Counted from the stretch's first letter, positions 1 through 10,543 are shown. The stretch: 64,000 nt of DNA from Ostrinia nubilalis (GCF_963855985.1 NC_087106.1:913001-977000); one strand, 5' to 3'. Numbers and translations: made by a program. The notes: generated from the sequence alone by a model not told the origin.

Positions 1-1140
1 TTTTTTTCCAAAAAGATTGCAGTTCACATAATAAGTTATTACTTAACATATCCAGAATTGTATTCTACAGGCACAATATCCACTTCACCATTTTCTTCAA
101 AATCGCATGATGCCACAACAAATAAACACTTTTTCAATTTAGTTATGTGCATCTGCAGTTGTACTTGTGCAAAGTGCAGTGACTTGGTCGTTAGAAATAT
201 AATTTTTTGAAGTTTTTCCATTCATTGGACACTTTATTTCTATTACAGTATCATCATTCAAAATCCCATCAGGTGATGCTGCTAACATAGGATATTCTTG
301 ACATATGAACAGTCCACACTGAGAAACACCAAGTTGTTATTTTAATTGTTTTTTTACAAGATCTTCTAAGTTTCGGCCTTTTTTCATAGGAACAGTGTCA
401 GGCAATTTTGCACCCATTAATGCTGCAATTATTGAGCCATCTAATGTCTTACACCGAGACACCTCATAAGCTCTTGATGCTGTTATTCGGGCATATCGAA
501 GCTCGTGCCATGCTGGACTTCTATGTTGTTGGCATGTTAGCCTTTGCGCTTCACTAATATTCTTTTCTGTAACAACTGTATGTATTTTGTTTAAAAAACG
601 ATCACTGTTATCTTCAGAATTAAATCTGCAACTTAATTGGTGTAAGGAAAGCAACTGAATTACATCATCCTCATAATCAATCAAATGTTTCAAAATTTGA
701 CAGTTTTATAACTTCCTCAGTTTACTTTCTTTTAAAAATTCGCACATAACACTTTCATCTTGCCGGTTATGTATAGAACTGCCACTGTTACCCATCTCTT
801 TTATTGTCATGTACTTTAGAGTACTGCCAACCTTAGACAATTTTGATTTTTTCCAGTAGCATGCAATGGCAGTGCAAGCAAGATGGCTCTTCACTTCTTC
901 TATGTGTCCACATTAAGAAAGCCACTGCATGTTTACAGCAACCTTGGGAGGCAGGGCAGTCAGCACACTGTACACTTTGTACAACTCCTTCCTTTTCGTC
1001 GATGACCATGGACACCGAGTATGGCTGTTGACGAACTTTGTGTTCGGGACAAACTTTACCCTTTACGACACACAAATTTCCTTCCCTCTTCAGCTGGACA
1101 TATCCTATGGCGTCATCGCCATAAGACTGTCGCGAAGATC
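1..1140 (-). pseudogene. SWIM zinc finger / YqaJ-type nuclease gene remnant (frameshifted)
   Basis: Reading the minus strand from about 1140 to 1, a SWIM-like zinc-finger region comes first (around 1075-900, with cysteines followed by a CKH motif). It is followed by a segment with CYWKKSKLSKVG (about 860-820) and then by a YqaJ/phage-type exonuclease region. The nuclease shows a conserved RITAS block (about 495-475), then ASPDGI and the catalytic-type EIKCP (about 290-215), then a final strand-rich segment (about 180-45). The reading frame breaks near 895, 700, 345 and 165, so no intact protein can be made. SWIM plus YqaJ fusions occur as repeated uncharacterised genes in arthropod genomes, and their mobile or domesticated status is unclear to me. 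The 5' end is not defined and the 3' end stops near 39. Confidence 0.7.
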
Positions 1141-1205
1141 TGAAATTAAAAACATAACCTATAAATGTTTGATATAAAGTAGCTATTTGATTGACTTAGG
1201 AATCT

Positions 1206-1345
1206 TAATTATTTTTTTTTTTTTTATGTGATAGGAGGCAAACGAGCAGACGGATCACCTGATGGTAAGTGATTACCGTCGCCCATAGACACCCGCAGAC
1301 CCAGGGGCGTTACAGGTGCGTTGCCGGCCTTTATGGTAAAGATAC
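1206..1345 (-). repeat. Lepidopteran SINE-like repeat
   Basis: A T-run at about 1209-1223 is followed by a block (GGAGGCAAACGAGCAGACGG and onward through GTGCGTTGCCGGCCTTT) that I recognise as a very common interspersed repeat in moth and butterfly genomes. The T-run at its left end implies a poly-A tail on the minus strand, so the copy lies in minus orientation. Family name and exact ends cannot be fixed from this sequence. Confidence 0.6.
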
Positions 1346-1984
1346 AACAGCTTGTACAAAAATAATGTATTTTATTTCGGTAGGTACTTACACGGAAGTT
1401 TTTGCATTCCTAAACTCAGCACAACAAAAATTAGGATTACAGGCAAAGAAATTTGCGATCATAAACGCATCGATTCTAGGCAAGTTTTCACTATCCGCTT
1501 TAATATTAGCCTGACTCCATTTCCTGAAATGTTTTAAACAGCACAACTGGACTAATAAAACTTTGGTTTATTAAATTATGACGTCATACGATGATCAATC
1601 ATGGCCGCTCCTTGTCAACCACAGATAAAAAAAACTCAGATTTATTTTCCAAAAATAAAATATTAATAATTTGTTTTAATGCAAAAAACGTACTGTATGA
1701 TTTATTATTTACTTAAAAGCTACCTTATAAAACATATTTCATATTTTATTGTTACAACTGTCAAGTAGCGAATTTGAAGTACAAAGGTGTGTACTTCAAA
1801 TTGTAATAGATGACCCACGCTGAACTGTCCCACCAAAGTTCACCAAACTCAATGACAGGGGGGCGCTGCCATGGTTCAACTATATGGTTTCCAACATGGC
1901 AAAAATCGGAACCAGCGATCCGGTATTGACGGTGGCGCCCCGCTGTCAATGTCACTGATGAGAAGGTTCGTTGTAGTTGGGATC
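1346..1984. other. Non-coding gap, with one perfect hairpin
   Basis: I see no recognisable gene here. The sequence is AT-rich. A 12-bp perfect inverted repeat (AATTTGAAGTAC at 1771-1782, complement at 1791-1802, 8-nt loop) is the only clear structure. It may be the remains of a small inverted-repeat element. Confidence 0.4.
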
Positions 1985-2387
1985 GCCAAGGGATCCGCAA
2001 CAGCGAAATCTATATTAAAGGATCTTGACAATTTTTACGAGCGAAGAAGCTTAGCTTCACAATTAGCGCTGCGTAAACAACTTTTAAATCTCAAATTGCA
2101 ACCAGATGATATATTGTTGCAACATTTCAATAAATTCAATAATATTGATAATTTAACTATCGAACTGATATCTGCTGGTGCCAGATTGGATGAGATGGAT
2201 AAAATATCTCACATTTTATTGACACTACCCAAGTACCCACTTGCTATGATGGTGTTCTAACTGCGTTAGAAACACAGGGTGAAGAACACCTCAATCTTGT
2301 ATTTGTGAAGACACGCCTATTAGACCACGAAGTGAAACTGAAGGCTGAAATTACGACCGAGCTTAAGGCCCTAAATACAGCAACCTA
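1985..2387 (+). pseudogene. Copia-type gag polyprotein remnant
   Basis: The translated segment contains [19 protein letters not shown] and a following helical region ending in [10 protein letters not shown]. This is the typical gag (UBN2-like) domain of Ty1/copia retrotransposons. The frame is lost near 2240, but the same protein continues in another frame to about 2387 with [14 protein letters not shown], again a copia gag signature. No protease, integrase or LTR follows, so this is a 5' scrap of a dead element. The upstream part of the open frame (1871-1984) is not obviously gag. Confidence 0.75.
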
Positions 2388-2896
2388 ACATGATGGTGTT
2401 CATAATACTCTTAAAATCAAACCTATATGCAGAAGAAAAATAATAATTATCGACCCGGAAATTACAAGGGATGGGAATGAGAATGGGTTTCTTTTTTAGG
2501 GAGGGAAGCAACCGGTCTTTTCACCGTGCTAGAAATATAATTATTATTGTGCTCTTGTACCAAAACCGTCCAAAAAATCCCTTGTTCTTCGTACATAACT
2601 GAGTTACATAACTAGCCATGTACAAAGAAAAAATATTTATTCGAGCAAAACCGGGTAATGTACCAAGAACCCTACCTTCTTAACACATTACCAGATACAA
2701 CCCGGTTATGTAAGAAGAAATTGCTGTTCCTACTACAAAACCTAGAAGTTCTCCGAGTAAGCAATAAATATAATCCTGCTGAGCGACTAAAACTTTCAAA
2801 GTGTCATTGGGACTTAGGTGTTCTATCAAATGAATTAGGTACAGCTTGATTATAAAAAAAAACCAGCAAAATTTCTGATATCTGCGTTGGAAACAA
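2388..2896. other. Non-coding gap
   Basis: I see no supported gene or repeat boundary in this AT-rich stretch between the copia gag remnant and Gypsy-derived sequence. Confidence 0.4.
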
Positions 2897-3178
2897 CTAC
2901 TGCGGTTTAATGCGGACGCCAGAAGTCGATGGCATTTGCGTATTTCCCGGGTGTCCCCGAAAAGACTGGAGAAGTGTCCAATATTGTAAAGATAAACTTC
3001 CTTTGCAAGTTAAATTTTTTAATATCTCGTGAGACGCGAGTCTGCAACTATCATTGCAGAGCTGGAGAGCATGAGTGGACCTATCCTTGCTAAAAATATC
3101 CTTGTATTTAGTTATCAACGTCAATATATCACCCTCTACTTTTTGCACCATCCCTTTAATGTTTTTTAAGTCACAATT
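2897..3178 (-). pseudogene. Possible inverted Gypsy pol fragment (pre-RT region)
   Basis: On the minus strand a short open segment includes DILTLITKYKDIFSK, which resembles the region just before the reverse transcriptase in Gypsy pol, where a stretch ending in a YxDIFS-like motif is common. It lies head to head with the plus-strand Gypsy RT fragment that begins at 3179. That would fit a small local inversion of one element. The match is short and could be fortuitous. Confidence 0.3.
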
Positions 3179-3435
3179 TGTCACAAAAAGTAGAACGTGA
3201 AATAGACAGACTGGTCAAAGAAGGAGTATTAAGACCAATATCTTTCTCCGACTGGGCTACATCAGTAGTGCCAATAGTTAAGAAAACAGGAGAGATTAGA
3301 TTATGTGGAGACTATCGCAGTACTGTAAACGAAGCTACCGAATCAGAAACTTTCCCCATGCCCACATCTAATGAGGTATTTGCAACCATAGCCGGAGGGA
3401 AATGTTTTACAACTTTAGATTTAGACAGAGCGTAC
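3179..3435 (+). pseudogene. Gypsy reverse transcriptase, 5' half (split by the endogenous retrovirus)
   Basis: The translation begins with VEREIDRLVKEGVLRPI, continues through SDWATSVVPIVKK and a short CGDYR motif, and ends at TTLDLDRAY. These are RT motifs 1 to the start of motif 3 of a Ty3/Gypsy polymerase. At DRAY the reading is cut by the LTR starting at 3436. The protein resumes in the correct frame at 16554 with QVVVDEETS after removing one GTAC copy. The fragment is therefore the left half of an older Gypsy copy that served as the insertion target. Confidence 0.9.
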
Positions 3436-3702
3436 TGTTATGACGGGATATTAAAATGTCTTTTTAAAAAACAATTATTTTTTATTAACTGAAATACGTT
3501 TACTTTAAACACAGAATTTACTTTGAATATCCGAACTGACTCTATTTTGAATGCCCGAAAGTTAGAGGTCCTTACTGGATGGATGCCCGGTCTGAACTGC
3601 GCCTCCGAACTGGAGGTTCAGGCTCGCTGCATCGTGAAAATGCTGACTCTGCAGGTTAGGATGGCAATACAGCAGTTTAGCCAACATTTTCAAGGTGTAA
3701 CA
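3436..3702 (-). repeat. 3' LTR of the endogenous retrovirus
   Basis: This 267-bp repeat matches 16289-16553 almost base for base. The first visible difference is a CG insertion after TGTTATGA. It is flanked on the left by the GTAC target duplication. On the minus strand it follows env after a short G-rich run (about 3703-3712), which is a weak candidate polypurine tract. Confidence 0.95.
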
Positions 3703-3742
3703 GCCCCCCGTTTAAGATGAAACTTACGCTATTTGCGAAGTT

Positions 3743-5555
3743 TCAGGATAGTATTCTAATTCTTGGAGCAGGTATTTCTGCTAATTCTTGAGCATTTTCC
3801 GAATCATTATCATTACTATTAGAGTTATTTCCAACCTTGTAACTAAATTTCGGGCATTTACTAATAAGCTTTTTATAAAATATAAAAATTAAAATTATAA
3901 AGATTACAATCGTTACACAATAAGTGAGAATGGGGTAATGCGAATCATATTCAATTAATGGGCTAGGTTCATTTAAAATTTTATCAACATCTGTTACTAT
4001 CTGATTATTATCGACAGTTAAAAGTTTTTTCAATTTAACATCAGTTAATTTAAGAGGTTTCGTTTTTTCTTGTAACAATTTAAGCTTTTCTACATTGCAA
4101 CAGTTATCTTTAATTAAATTAAAATCTGAATATTTTATATTTATTGTAAAATTTAAATTAGATTTAGCAATTAATTCTCTATTCTTGCAAAAGGCAATAC
4201 ATCCAGATTGTAAATTAAGGATGCCTGTACCTGATAATTTAGTCTCTGTAACTTGGGAACCACACTCTACGGTAAGTTTAGTAGGTTCACTTTCAACAAA
4301 TATCCATCGGTTGCCCTTCAATTCTTGCCAGATGTCTATTTGACCATAAATTAACTTTGATTTACATTGTTGCGGCAATTTATTTACTACTTTTAATAAC
4401 ATTTCAGTTTCACAAATAGGTGTATGTTGTACAGACAAAACGTTTAGATTGCCGCATATATAAACTTGGTTATTTGGTTTAGCGCATTCCCCAATATCTC
4501 TGCTACATACATATGTTAACTTATCTCTACTTACAGCTACATAATTACAGAAAGGCACAATCATGGCAAATGTATCTGGATTTTCTTTATTTTGTGGTAC
4601 TGGTATCGGTAAAGGTTTATACAGATTATACTCAATTCCATGAACTAATGGTATTTTAATTACAAAAACAATTTTATTTATAGTGTAATAACAATTTAAT
4701 TTTGAAACATCTATTAAATTATGAACAGTTTCCAAACTTAGACTTATGGGCAACTCTTGGTATTTCGGTAAATTTCTGACACTATTTATTAATTCATCAT
4801 AAAATTGTTTTGGTGTAAGAATAGATGGATGAAGAGAGTGACTTTTAGTAAACATTATTGCATTAACCAAATCGTCAATTTTGAATGATAAAGTAAGTAA
4901 ACTTGAGTATAGTTCATTACAGACTATATCCATTTTGGATTCTATTATTAACTTATTAGAAACTACAGATAGGTTCTTAACACTAGCTGACAAATTTTCA
5001 ATAGCGTCATTCAAACGTGCTTCATTTACGGTAATGGCTGTTATGGTTTCATTGTAATGCAAAAGTGCCGTACTAGTCATTAAGATGTTGTCCTTAAGTA
5101 ATGATGCAAGTTTTTTATCATTACGTTGAAGGGTTTGAATGGCGTTACCATATTTAATAGCGTCGTCTTCGTCCATTGTACCGATTATTTGTTTAAAAGC
5201 GGTTCCAATTCCGGCGAACCAGGCTGATCTTTTATCGCGATTTGAAATCAAATGTGAGATAGAACTATAATCTCGTTTTATGTCACTGAGTCTTGAAACC
5301 AGGGGTTGTGATAAACTATTACATTCAATATCTGAAATATAATCATTTTGTTGGCAAAGATACCTAGCAGTTCCCAGGATGGAATTTATATTGTCTATGT
5401 GAGGTTTTATATATGCTATGTCTACCGGAACCAAAACGTGAAGGTCATCACTGGTGATTCTAACTGTTCCAATTGGGTCGAAGTAAATTCCTGGATTCTC
5501 GTCTATCTGTTGCACTATATCTGAAGCGACAATGGTGAGGCTGATTGAAACCGTT
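3743..5555 (-). CDS. env: Errantivirus envelope glycoprotein (baculovirus F-like)
   Basis: The open frame encodes about 590 residues from its first GTG at 5515, and stays open upstream to a candidate splice acceptor. A furin-type RDKR sits about residues 93-96, followed by a hydrophobic, glycine-containing stretch and GTMDEDD. This arrangement is the cleavage site and fusion peptide of insect errantivirus and baculovirus F-type fusion proteins. A central ectodomain with many cysteines follows. A strong membrane anchor (roughly residues 528-551) precedes a polar cytoplasmic tail. There is no in-frame ATG before the cleavage region. The upstream part reads TVSISLTIVASDIV, which looks like part of a signal peptide. 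The start is therefore probably supplied by a spliced 5' exon. The frame has no internal stops. Confidence 0.9.
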
Positions 5556-5575
5556 CTGTAATATAATATAAAACT
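5555..5575 (-). promoter_or_regulatory. Candidate 3' splice site for subgenomic env mRNA
   Basis: On the minus strand TTATATTATATTACAG ends at 5556, immediately upstream of the hydrophobic leader that runs in frame into env. Errantivirus env genes are known to be expressed from spliced transcripts. Env here lacks its own ATG, so this AG is the best acceptor. The tract is AT-rich rather than strongly pyrimidine-rich, which lowers confidence. Confidence 0.5.
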
Positions 5576-5640
5576 ACATGTTATAATTATATAATAGAAG
5601 GAGAGAATTAGTTAAGACTAATTCTTATATTAAAATAAAA

Positions 5641-5874
5641 TGCCTTAAGGGCAGTCCTAACTAACTAAGCTTGGGTTTGCAAGCTTCAGTTCGTCGTAGT
5701 GATGCTTCACATGTCGACGATTGATAAGTATCGATAAGGTGTTTCCTCCGTGTATTTTTACGACCTTATACGGCCCTTTCCATATCGGGGCTAAGGCTTT
5801 GCCTAGCCGGGGGTGATTTTTAAGGTAAACAAAATCACCAATTTTGTACTTCACTGCACGGACATGTTGATCAT
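5641..5874 (-). pseudogene. pol: Integrase C-terminal end of pol (separated from the rest by a LINE fragment)
   Basis: The minus-strand translation YKIGDFVYLKNHPRLGKALA, followed by WKGPYKVVKI, is the C-terminal SH3-like/GPY-F domain of a Gypsy integrase. It should follow directly the KERSKT end of the main pol frame at 6251. The intervening 5875-6250 is an inserted LINE tail flanked by GATCAT on both sides. The reading frame is consistent across the insertion. The stop lies about 130 bp before the env leader. Confidence 0.9.
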
Positions 5875-6250
5875 AATATGTTTATTTATTTATTTATTTA
5901 TTTATTTTATAGAAACCAACAGCGATACATTGAAAATATTAGTTATAAGATTTAGACTGATAGTATAGCCAATGAAAGGTTTCCCTTAAAAATAAAAGTA
6001 CATTGTTGTTGGGAAAAAATATGAATAAAAGATGTTAAAAAAATAATAATAATTAAAAATAACAAAAACTCACAAAGAAGCAATTCATTGCGTCAATAAT
6101 AGTCAATGGTTTCTGAGTGCCTTAATGACGTCCCTTTTAACTGTAAATTTAGTACTTGCAAAAAGGTCGATGTGTGCAAATTGTTTATTGAATGCACTAA
6201 CAAGTCGCGACAAGACTGAGTTTCGATTGTAATTTGTATAGTGCTGGGGA
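5875..6250 (-). mobile_element. 5'-truncated LINE 3' fragment inserted in integrase
   Basis: The plus strand starts with repeated TTTA units (about 5880-5908), meaning a (TAAA)n tail on the minus strand. At the other end the minus strand encodes a short C-terminal reverse-transcriptase-like tail (SRLVSAFNKQFAHIDLF is visible near 6215-6165) and then a 3' untranslated region. GATCAT occurs at both borders (about 5869-5874 and 6249-6254), consistent with a target duplication. The insertion disrupts pol and is younger than the retrovirus. Confidence 0.8.
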
Positions 6251-9200
6251 TCATGTTTTAGATCTTTCTTTGGAAGATGTTATGTTTTCTATTGCTTTTT
6301 GGCGGGAAACCTTAAGTCGGTGATGAAGTGTTTTAATATATTCAGGGTATGTGAGGTCTTCTCGTAGATCATATACTGAATCTGGAATGAAGGGTTTGTG
6401 CCCAAAAACTAATTCATATGGTGTAAACTTAGTTGTAGAGTGAACTGCACTATTGTAAGAGAGCATGGCTGTATAAACAAATCTATGCCAATTGGTTTCA
6501 TTATCATTAACATATGATTTAAGGTACTCTTTGAGGGTACTGTGGCTCCGCTCTAGAGCACCTTGTGTTTGTGGATGGTATGGAGCTGACCAAATTTGTT
6601 TTATTTTCAGAAATTCACACGTTTTCTTGAAAAGTTCTGCAGTAAAGTTTGTGCCCTGATCAGTTAATATAGACTTTGGAATTCCAAAAAGTGATATGAA
6701 ATGAACTAGACATTCGCAGGTTTCTTCAGCTGTTGCGTTGGAAATGGGGTATGCTATAGAGAATTTTGTTAAATCGTCCTGTAGAGTGAGTATGTATCGT
6801 AACTTGTTAAGTCCAGCTTCAGGCAAGGGACCTACTATATCGAGACTAACCCGTTCAAAAGGACGTGTGGATGTTGTTGTTATTTGCATGGGTGCACGAT
6901 TAATCTGTCTTAAGGCTTTGTTGGATTGACAGGCTGAGCAGTTTTTTACGTAGTGTTCTATGTCTGATTTCATGTTTTTCCAATAATATCTTTCTCTAAT
7001 TCTATTGAGCATTCTTTCAGTACCGAGGTGTCCGGCAATAGGAATATCATGGTTCTCTTTCATGATCTTTGAGATCTCACTGGGCGTAGGATAAATAATG
7101 TTGTTATGGTATATATTTACAGAGACAGAAGTGTTGTTAAAAAGGTATGTTAGCATATTATAAATTTTGACAAAAGAATGTTTTTCAAACGCATTTTTGA
7201 AATCTGATATAGCGAATTGTGAAACATGAGCCTCGGATAGTAGTTCAGTTTTTACATTTTCTAATGTTCGGAATATATCGTGGTAAGTTGCTTCGTCAAA
7301 GTAATGTACTTTTGTGAAAATGAAATAATATATTTTATTATTACAAGGGATTTTTTGATATCTAAAAAGTTCTTTTTCAGCTGCAACATAGGAGTTTGGA
7401 TCATCTACTTTGGATAAGATTTCTTGCACATACGGATTTGAGTCATCTAAATCCAATGAAGTGGGGATAAGTATTATTGAACAGTTACTTTTAGTTAAAC
7501 TTTCATTATGTTCCAAAATGTTTGTGTCAAAAGATTTATTTTTATCTCCAATTGCTTTAAGAAATTGACTGTAGTTACTGTTTTGTACATTATGTTCATT
7601 AATATTTATATTTTCTGTTTCAGGTGCGGTAGCGTGAGAAGGTGACGAGACGGGAGAACCGGTATTGGCTGATGGTGGTGGACGAGCGGCAGGACCTGGT
7701 GTTTCGACAGGTAAGGTATCAGGTTGTGGAGAGGGAATTTCTAAGACGTCGAAATCAACGTTGAGATCATCACTATGAGGGCTGATTTCAAGGAGTCCGA
7801 AATCATCAAGATCAATGTCTAGCAAAGGATCTTGGGATGGTGCTGGATCATTAAGTGGAGGATCTCGATTACTGGAAGAAGCAGGAGGATCATCGTTGTG
7901 AAAATTCTGTGGCTCAGTTGAATGTTGTACAGGATTTACTGGATAGCGGGATAACGCATCAGCGTTACTGTTAACTCTACCCTTTTTATATTCGATCTCA
8001 TAATCAAACTCTTCGAGTTTAAGTCGCCATCGGACTAATTTTGATCCAGGATCTTTACAATTGAAGAGCCATTTGAGAGGCTTGTGATCCGTTAAAATTT
8101 TGAAACGGTGCCCATATAAGTATGGACGGAAGACTTTAGTTCCCCACACGATTGCTAAACATTCTTTCTCCGTTACACTGTAATTACATTCCGCTTTGTT
8201 CAAGGTTCGAGACGCATATGCTACTGGTTGATCCTTTCCAATGGGACCTTGGGACAGGATTGCGGAGATCGCGTGGTTGGATGCATCACAGGTAAGGTTA
8301 AATGGCTGACTAAAATCTGGATAGGATAAGATAGGAGCAGTGGTAAGTTTTTGCTTCAGTTCATCGAAAGCAAGTTGTTGAGGATTTTCCCATATAAAAG
8401 GTTCGTCTTTCTTTAATAAAGAAGTAAGTGGTTTGGCAATCTTTGAAAATTCTGGAATAAATCTTCTATAATAAGAAACGAGCCCGAGGAAGGATTTGAC
8501 ATCTTTTGGGGATTCAGGAATGGGGAATTCAGTAACTGCTTTAATCTTGTCTGGATTCGGTTTGACACCTTCATTTGTTATTACATGACCAAGATAAGTG
8601 ACTTCCTTTCTGAGGAACTCACACTTATCTGGTTGTAGTTTTAAATTGAATTTCCGAAGTTTGTGGAATACTGACGCTAAATTATTTACGTGTGAGTTTA
8701 AATCTGGTGAATAAATGACAATATCATCAAGGTAAACGAAGCATTGTATACCATTGAGTCCGGATAGGGCGGTATTCATTAATCGCTGAAAGGTTGAAGG
8801 TGCGTTTTTGAGGCCGAAGGGCATTCTGGTGAACTCGTAATGCCCTTGAGGAATATTGAATGCTGTTTTGGGCGCATCGTTTTCATTTAATTTAATTTGA
8901 TGGAAACCTGAGGCTAGGTCTAAGGTTGAGAAATATTTGCTATTTCCAAGTTGATCTAATATTTCATTAATTTGAGGTAGGGGATATGTATCACCAATGG
9001 TAATATCGTTCAATTTTCTATAATCGACAACGACGCGCCATTTGCGTTGTCCGGATGCATCGAGCTTTTTGGGGACCACCCATATAGGGGATGACCATGG
9101 AGAATTGGAAGGTTTGATGATTCCATCATTGAGCATCTTATTGATTTGAGTATCAACTTCTGATTTGTGACATTCTGGGAATCTGTACGATTTGACGTGA

Positions 9201-10543
9201 ATAGGATTTTGAGAAGTTGTCGTGATATCATGTTTTATAGCGTCAGTATAGGTGAGTTTTTCGTTAGGAAGATGAAAAATATCTGAATACGTAGAGCAGA
9301 TTTCATGAAGAGCTTCAATTTCTTCTTTATTCATATGAGATGTACGGAGGAGTTGTAGAACTTTTTGAGTCCGTTCGAAACAGTCATAGGAATTAGAGAA
9401 TTGAGAATTAATTGGTTCGACATTGTCTTTGATAGGTTCTTCCAAGGGAGTAAGTTTTAGTTTCAGGTTCGAGTTAACGGTTGTTGGGTTTTCGGATGTA
9501 TTCAAAATTGAAATATTGATTCTGTGATTTTGTTTTACTTTTGTTACACAATTTGCAACAAACAATTGGTCAGAAATATGTTGGTCAAGAACAAGTCCTT
9601 CTTTTACATCTGGATTTAATACGGAACATTCAATGACGGTTTCTGATCGTGGTGGAATCACGTACACGGGGTCATTGAAGTAAAGATTCAAATTGAATTG
9701 ATTGATCATAAGGATATTTTTGTTGTAATTAATATTACATTTTAAATTGCTGAGGAAATCGTTTCCAATGATTCCATCGTAGGGGAGGTGAATATCTTTA
9801 ACTATGTGGAATTTGTAATTAATATAATTACAAGGGATTTTATCAGACAAATAAAGAGTTAAATTTAGATGTCCAAGAGTTGGAGTTGGTTTTTCTACAG
9901 GATCAATTCCTTTGATCTGAATAGGTTCTCTGATTATTTTGGGTCGATTTAGAATTGAAGTTCTTTTCAAAAGACTGATGGAAGAACCTGAGTCAACTAG
10001 TAGACATAGAGGTATATCAGATACTGATGTTTGGATTAGCACATGTGGTAACGATTTTTTTGTAGGATCAGTTAGGATTTCGTAGACTTCTTTGTTTGTA
10101 TCCTTACAGGATTTAGGAATTGTGGGTATATACTTTTCTGTTTTGATATTTGAATGGACACTTGTTTGGGGCTGATTACCCGTGTGGTCCTGGATTTTGG
10201 AGAATTGGACACTTGCTTGGAGCTGGTTACCCGTGTGGTCCTGGATTTTGGAGGATTGGACACTTGCTTGGGGCTGGTTACCCGTGTGGTCCTGGATTTT
10301 GGAGGATTGGACACTTGCTTGGGGCTGGTTACCCGTGTGGTCCTGGATTTTGTAGGATTGGACACTTGCTTGGGGCTGGTTACCCGTGTGGTCCTGGATT
10401 TTGGAGGATTGGACACTTGCTTGGGGCTGGTTACCCGTGTGGTCTTGGATTTTTGTATGATTGATGGTGCCATTGATAGAATAGGGTCGCGCTAAGGTCG
10501 TAAATTTGGGCTGCACGAGACACCTGCGTGAGCCCACTACTCG
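6251..10543 (-). CDS. pol: Errantivirus Pol: protease, reverse transcriptase, RNase H, integrase (3' end displaced)
   Basis: The frame gives about 1428 residues and is entered by -1 frameshifting from gag, since it lacks an ATG at its start. In order: a 17-residue tandem repeat (about 30-135), an aspartic protease with LVDSGSS (about 176), a reverse transcriptase with FVYLDDIVIYS (about 599), and RNase H with TCDASN (about 748). A proline- and acid-rich linker follows (about 860-960). Integrase then shows an HHCC zinc domain (about 1155-1200) and a catalytic D, D-35-E triad (LDIVGP, TDQGTNF, GALERS at about 1231, 1292, 1327). No internal stops occur. The stop at 6251 comes from the inserted LINE fragment; the true C-terminus lies at 5641-5874. 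All catalytic residues of RT and integrase are present, but the integrase tail is lost. Confidence 0.95.
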   Translation of the reverse strand, partial: RVVGSRRCLVQPKFTTLARPYSINGTINHTKIQDHTGNQPQASVQSSKIQDHTGNQPQASVQSYKIQDHTGNQPQASVQSSKIQDHTGNQPQASVQSSKIQDHTGNQLQASVQFSKIQDHTGNQPQTSVHSNIKTEKYIPTIPKSCKDTNKEVYEILTDPTKKSLPHVLIQTSVSDIPLCLLVDSGSSISLLKRTSILNRPKIIREPIQIKGIDPVEKPTPTLGHLNLTLYLSDKIPCNYINYKFHIVKDIHLPYDGIIGNDFLSNLKCNINYNKNILMINQFNLNLYFNDPVYVIPPRSETVIECSVLNPDVKEGLVLDQHISDQLFVANCVTKVKQNHRINISILNTSENPTTVNSNLKLKLTPLEEPIKDNVEPINSQFSNSYDCFERTQKVLQLLRTSHMNKEEIEALHEICSTYSDIFHLPNEKLTYTDAIKHDITTTSQNPIHVKSYRFPECHKSEVDTQINKMLNDGIIKPSNSPWSSPIWVVPKKLDASGQRKWRVVVDYRKLNDITIGDTYPLPQINEILDQLGNSKYFSTLDLASGFHQIKLNENDAPKTAFNIPQGHYEFTRMPFGLKNAPSTFQRLMNTALSGLNGIQCFVYLDDIVIYSPDLNSHVNNLASVFHKLRKFNLKLQPDKCEFLRKEVTYLGHVITNEGVKPNPDKIKAVTEFPIPESPKDVKSFLGLVSYYRRFIPEFSKIAKPLTSLLKKDEPFIWENPQQLAFDELKQKLTTAPILSYPDFSQPFNLTCDASNHAISAILSQGPIGKDQPVAYASRTLNKAECNYSVTEKECLAIVWGTKVFRPYLYGHRFKILTDHKPLKWLFNCKDPGSKLVRWRLKLEEFDYEIEYKKGRVNSNADALSRYPVNPVQHSTEPQNFHNDDPPASSSNRDPPLNDPAPSQDPLLDIDLDDFGLLEISPHSDDLNVDFDVLEIPSPQPDTLPVETPGPAARPPPSANTGSPVSSPSHATAPETENININEHNVQNSNYSQFLKAIGDKNKSFDTNILEHNESLTKSNCSIILIPTSLDLDDSNPYVQEILSKVDDPNSYVAAEKELFRYQKIPCNNKIYYFIFTKVHYFDEATYHDIFRTLENVKTELLSEAHVSQFAISDFKNAFEKHSFVKIYNMLTYLFNNTSVSVNIYHNNIIYPTPSEISKIMKENHDIPIAGHLGTERMLNRIRERYYWKNMKSDIEHYVKNCSACQSNKALRQINRAPMQITTTSTRPFERVSLDIVGPLPEAGLNKLRYILTLQDDLTKFSIAYPISNATAEETCECLVHFISLFGIPKSILTDQGTNFTAELFKKTCEFLKIKQIWSAPYHPQTQGALERSHSTLKEYLKSYVNDNETNWHRFVYTAMLSYNSAVHSTTKFTPYELVFGHKPFIPDSVYDLREDLTYPEYIKTLHHRLKVSRQKAIENITSSKERSKT
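10151..10456 (-). repeat. Six-copy 51-bp tandem repeat inside pol
   Basis: A 51-bp unit (17 residues, core IQDHTGNQPQASVQ on the minus strand) is repeated six times in frame between the frameshift site and the protease. Copies differ by only a few bases, for example T-for-C and G-for-A changes giving LQASV, PQTSV or YK variants. The unit length is a multiple of three, so the frame is kept. It lies in a region that in relatives is a poorly conserved linker. Confidence 0.95.

Noticed and set aside
2897..3184. Minus-strand frame beside the Gypsy RT taken as an independent gene
   Set aside because: Only one short Gypsy-like motif supports it. It is kept as a low-confidence inverted fragment and not as a gene.
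10151..10456. Regularly spaced direct repeats that could suggest a CRISPR-like array
   Set aside because: The 51-bp units are contiguous, in frame with pol and have no spacers. The genome is eukaryotic.
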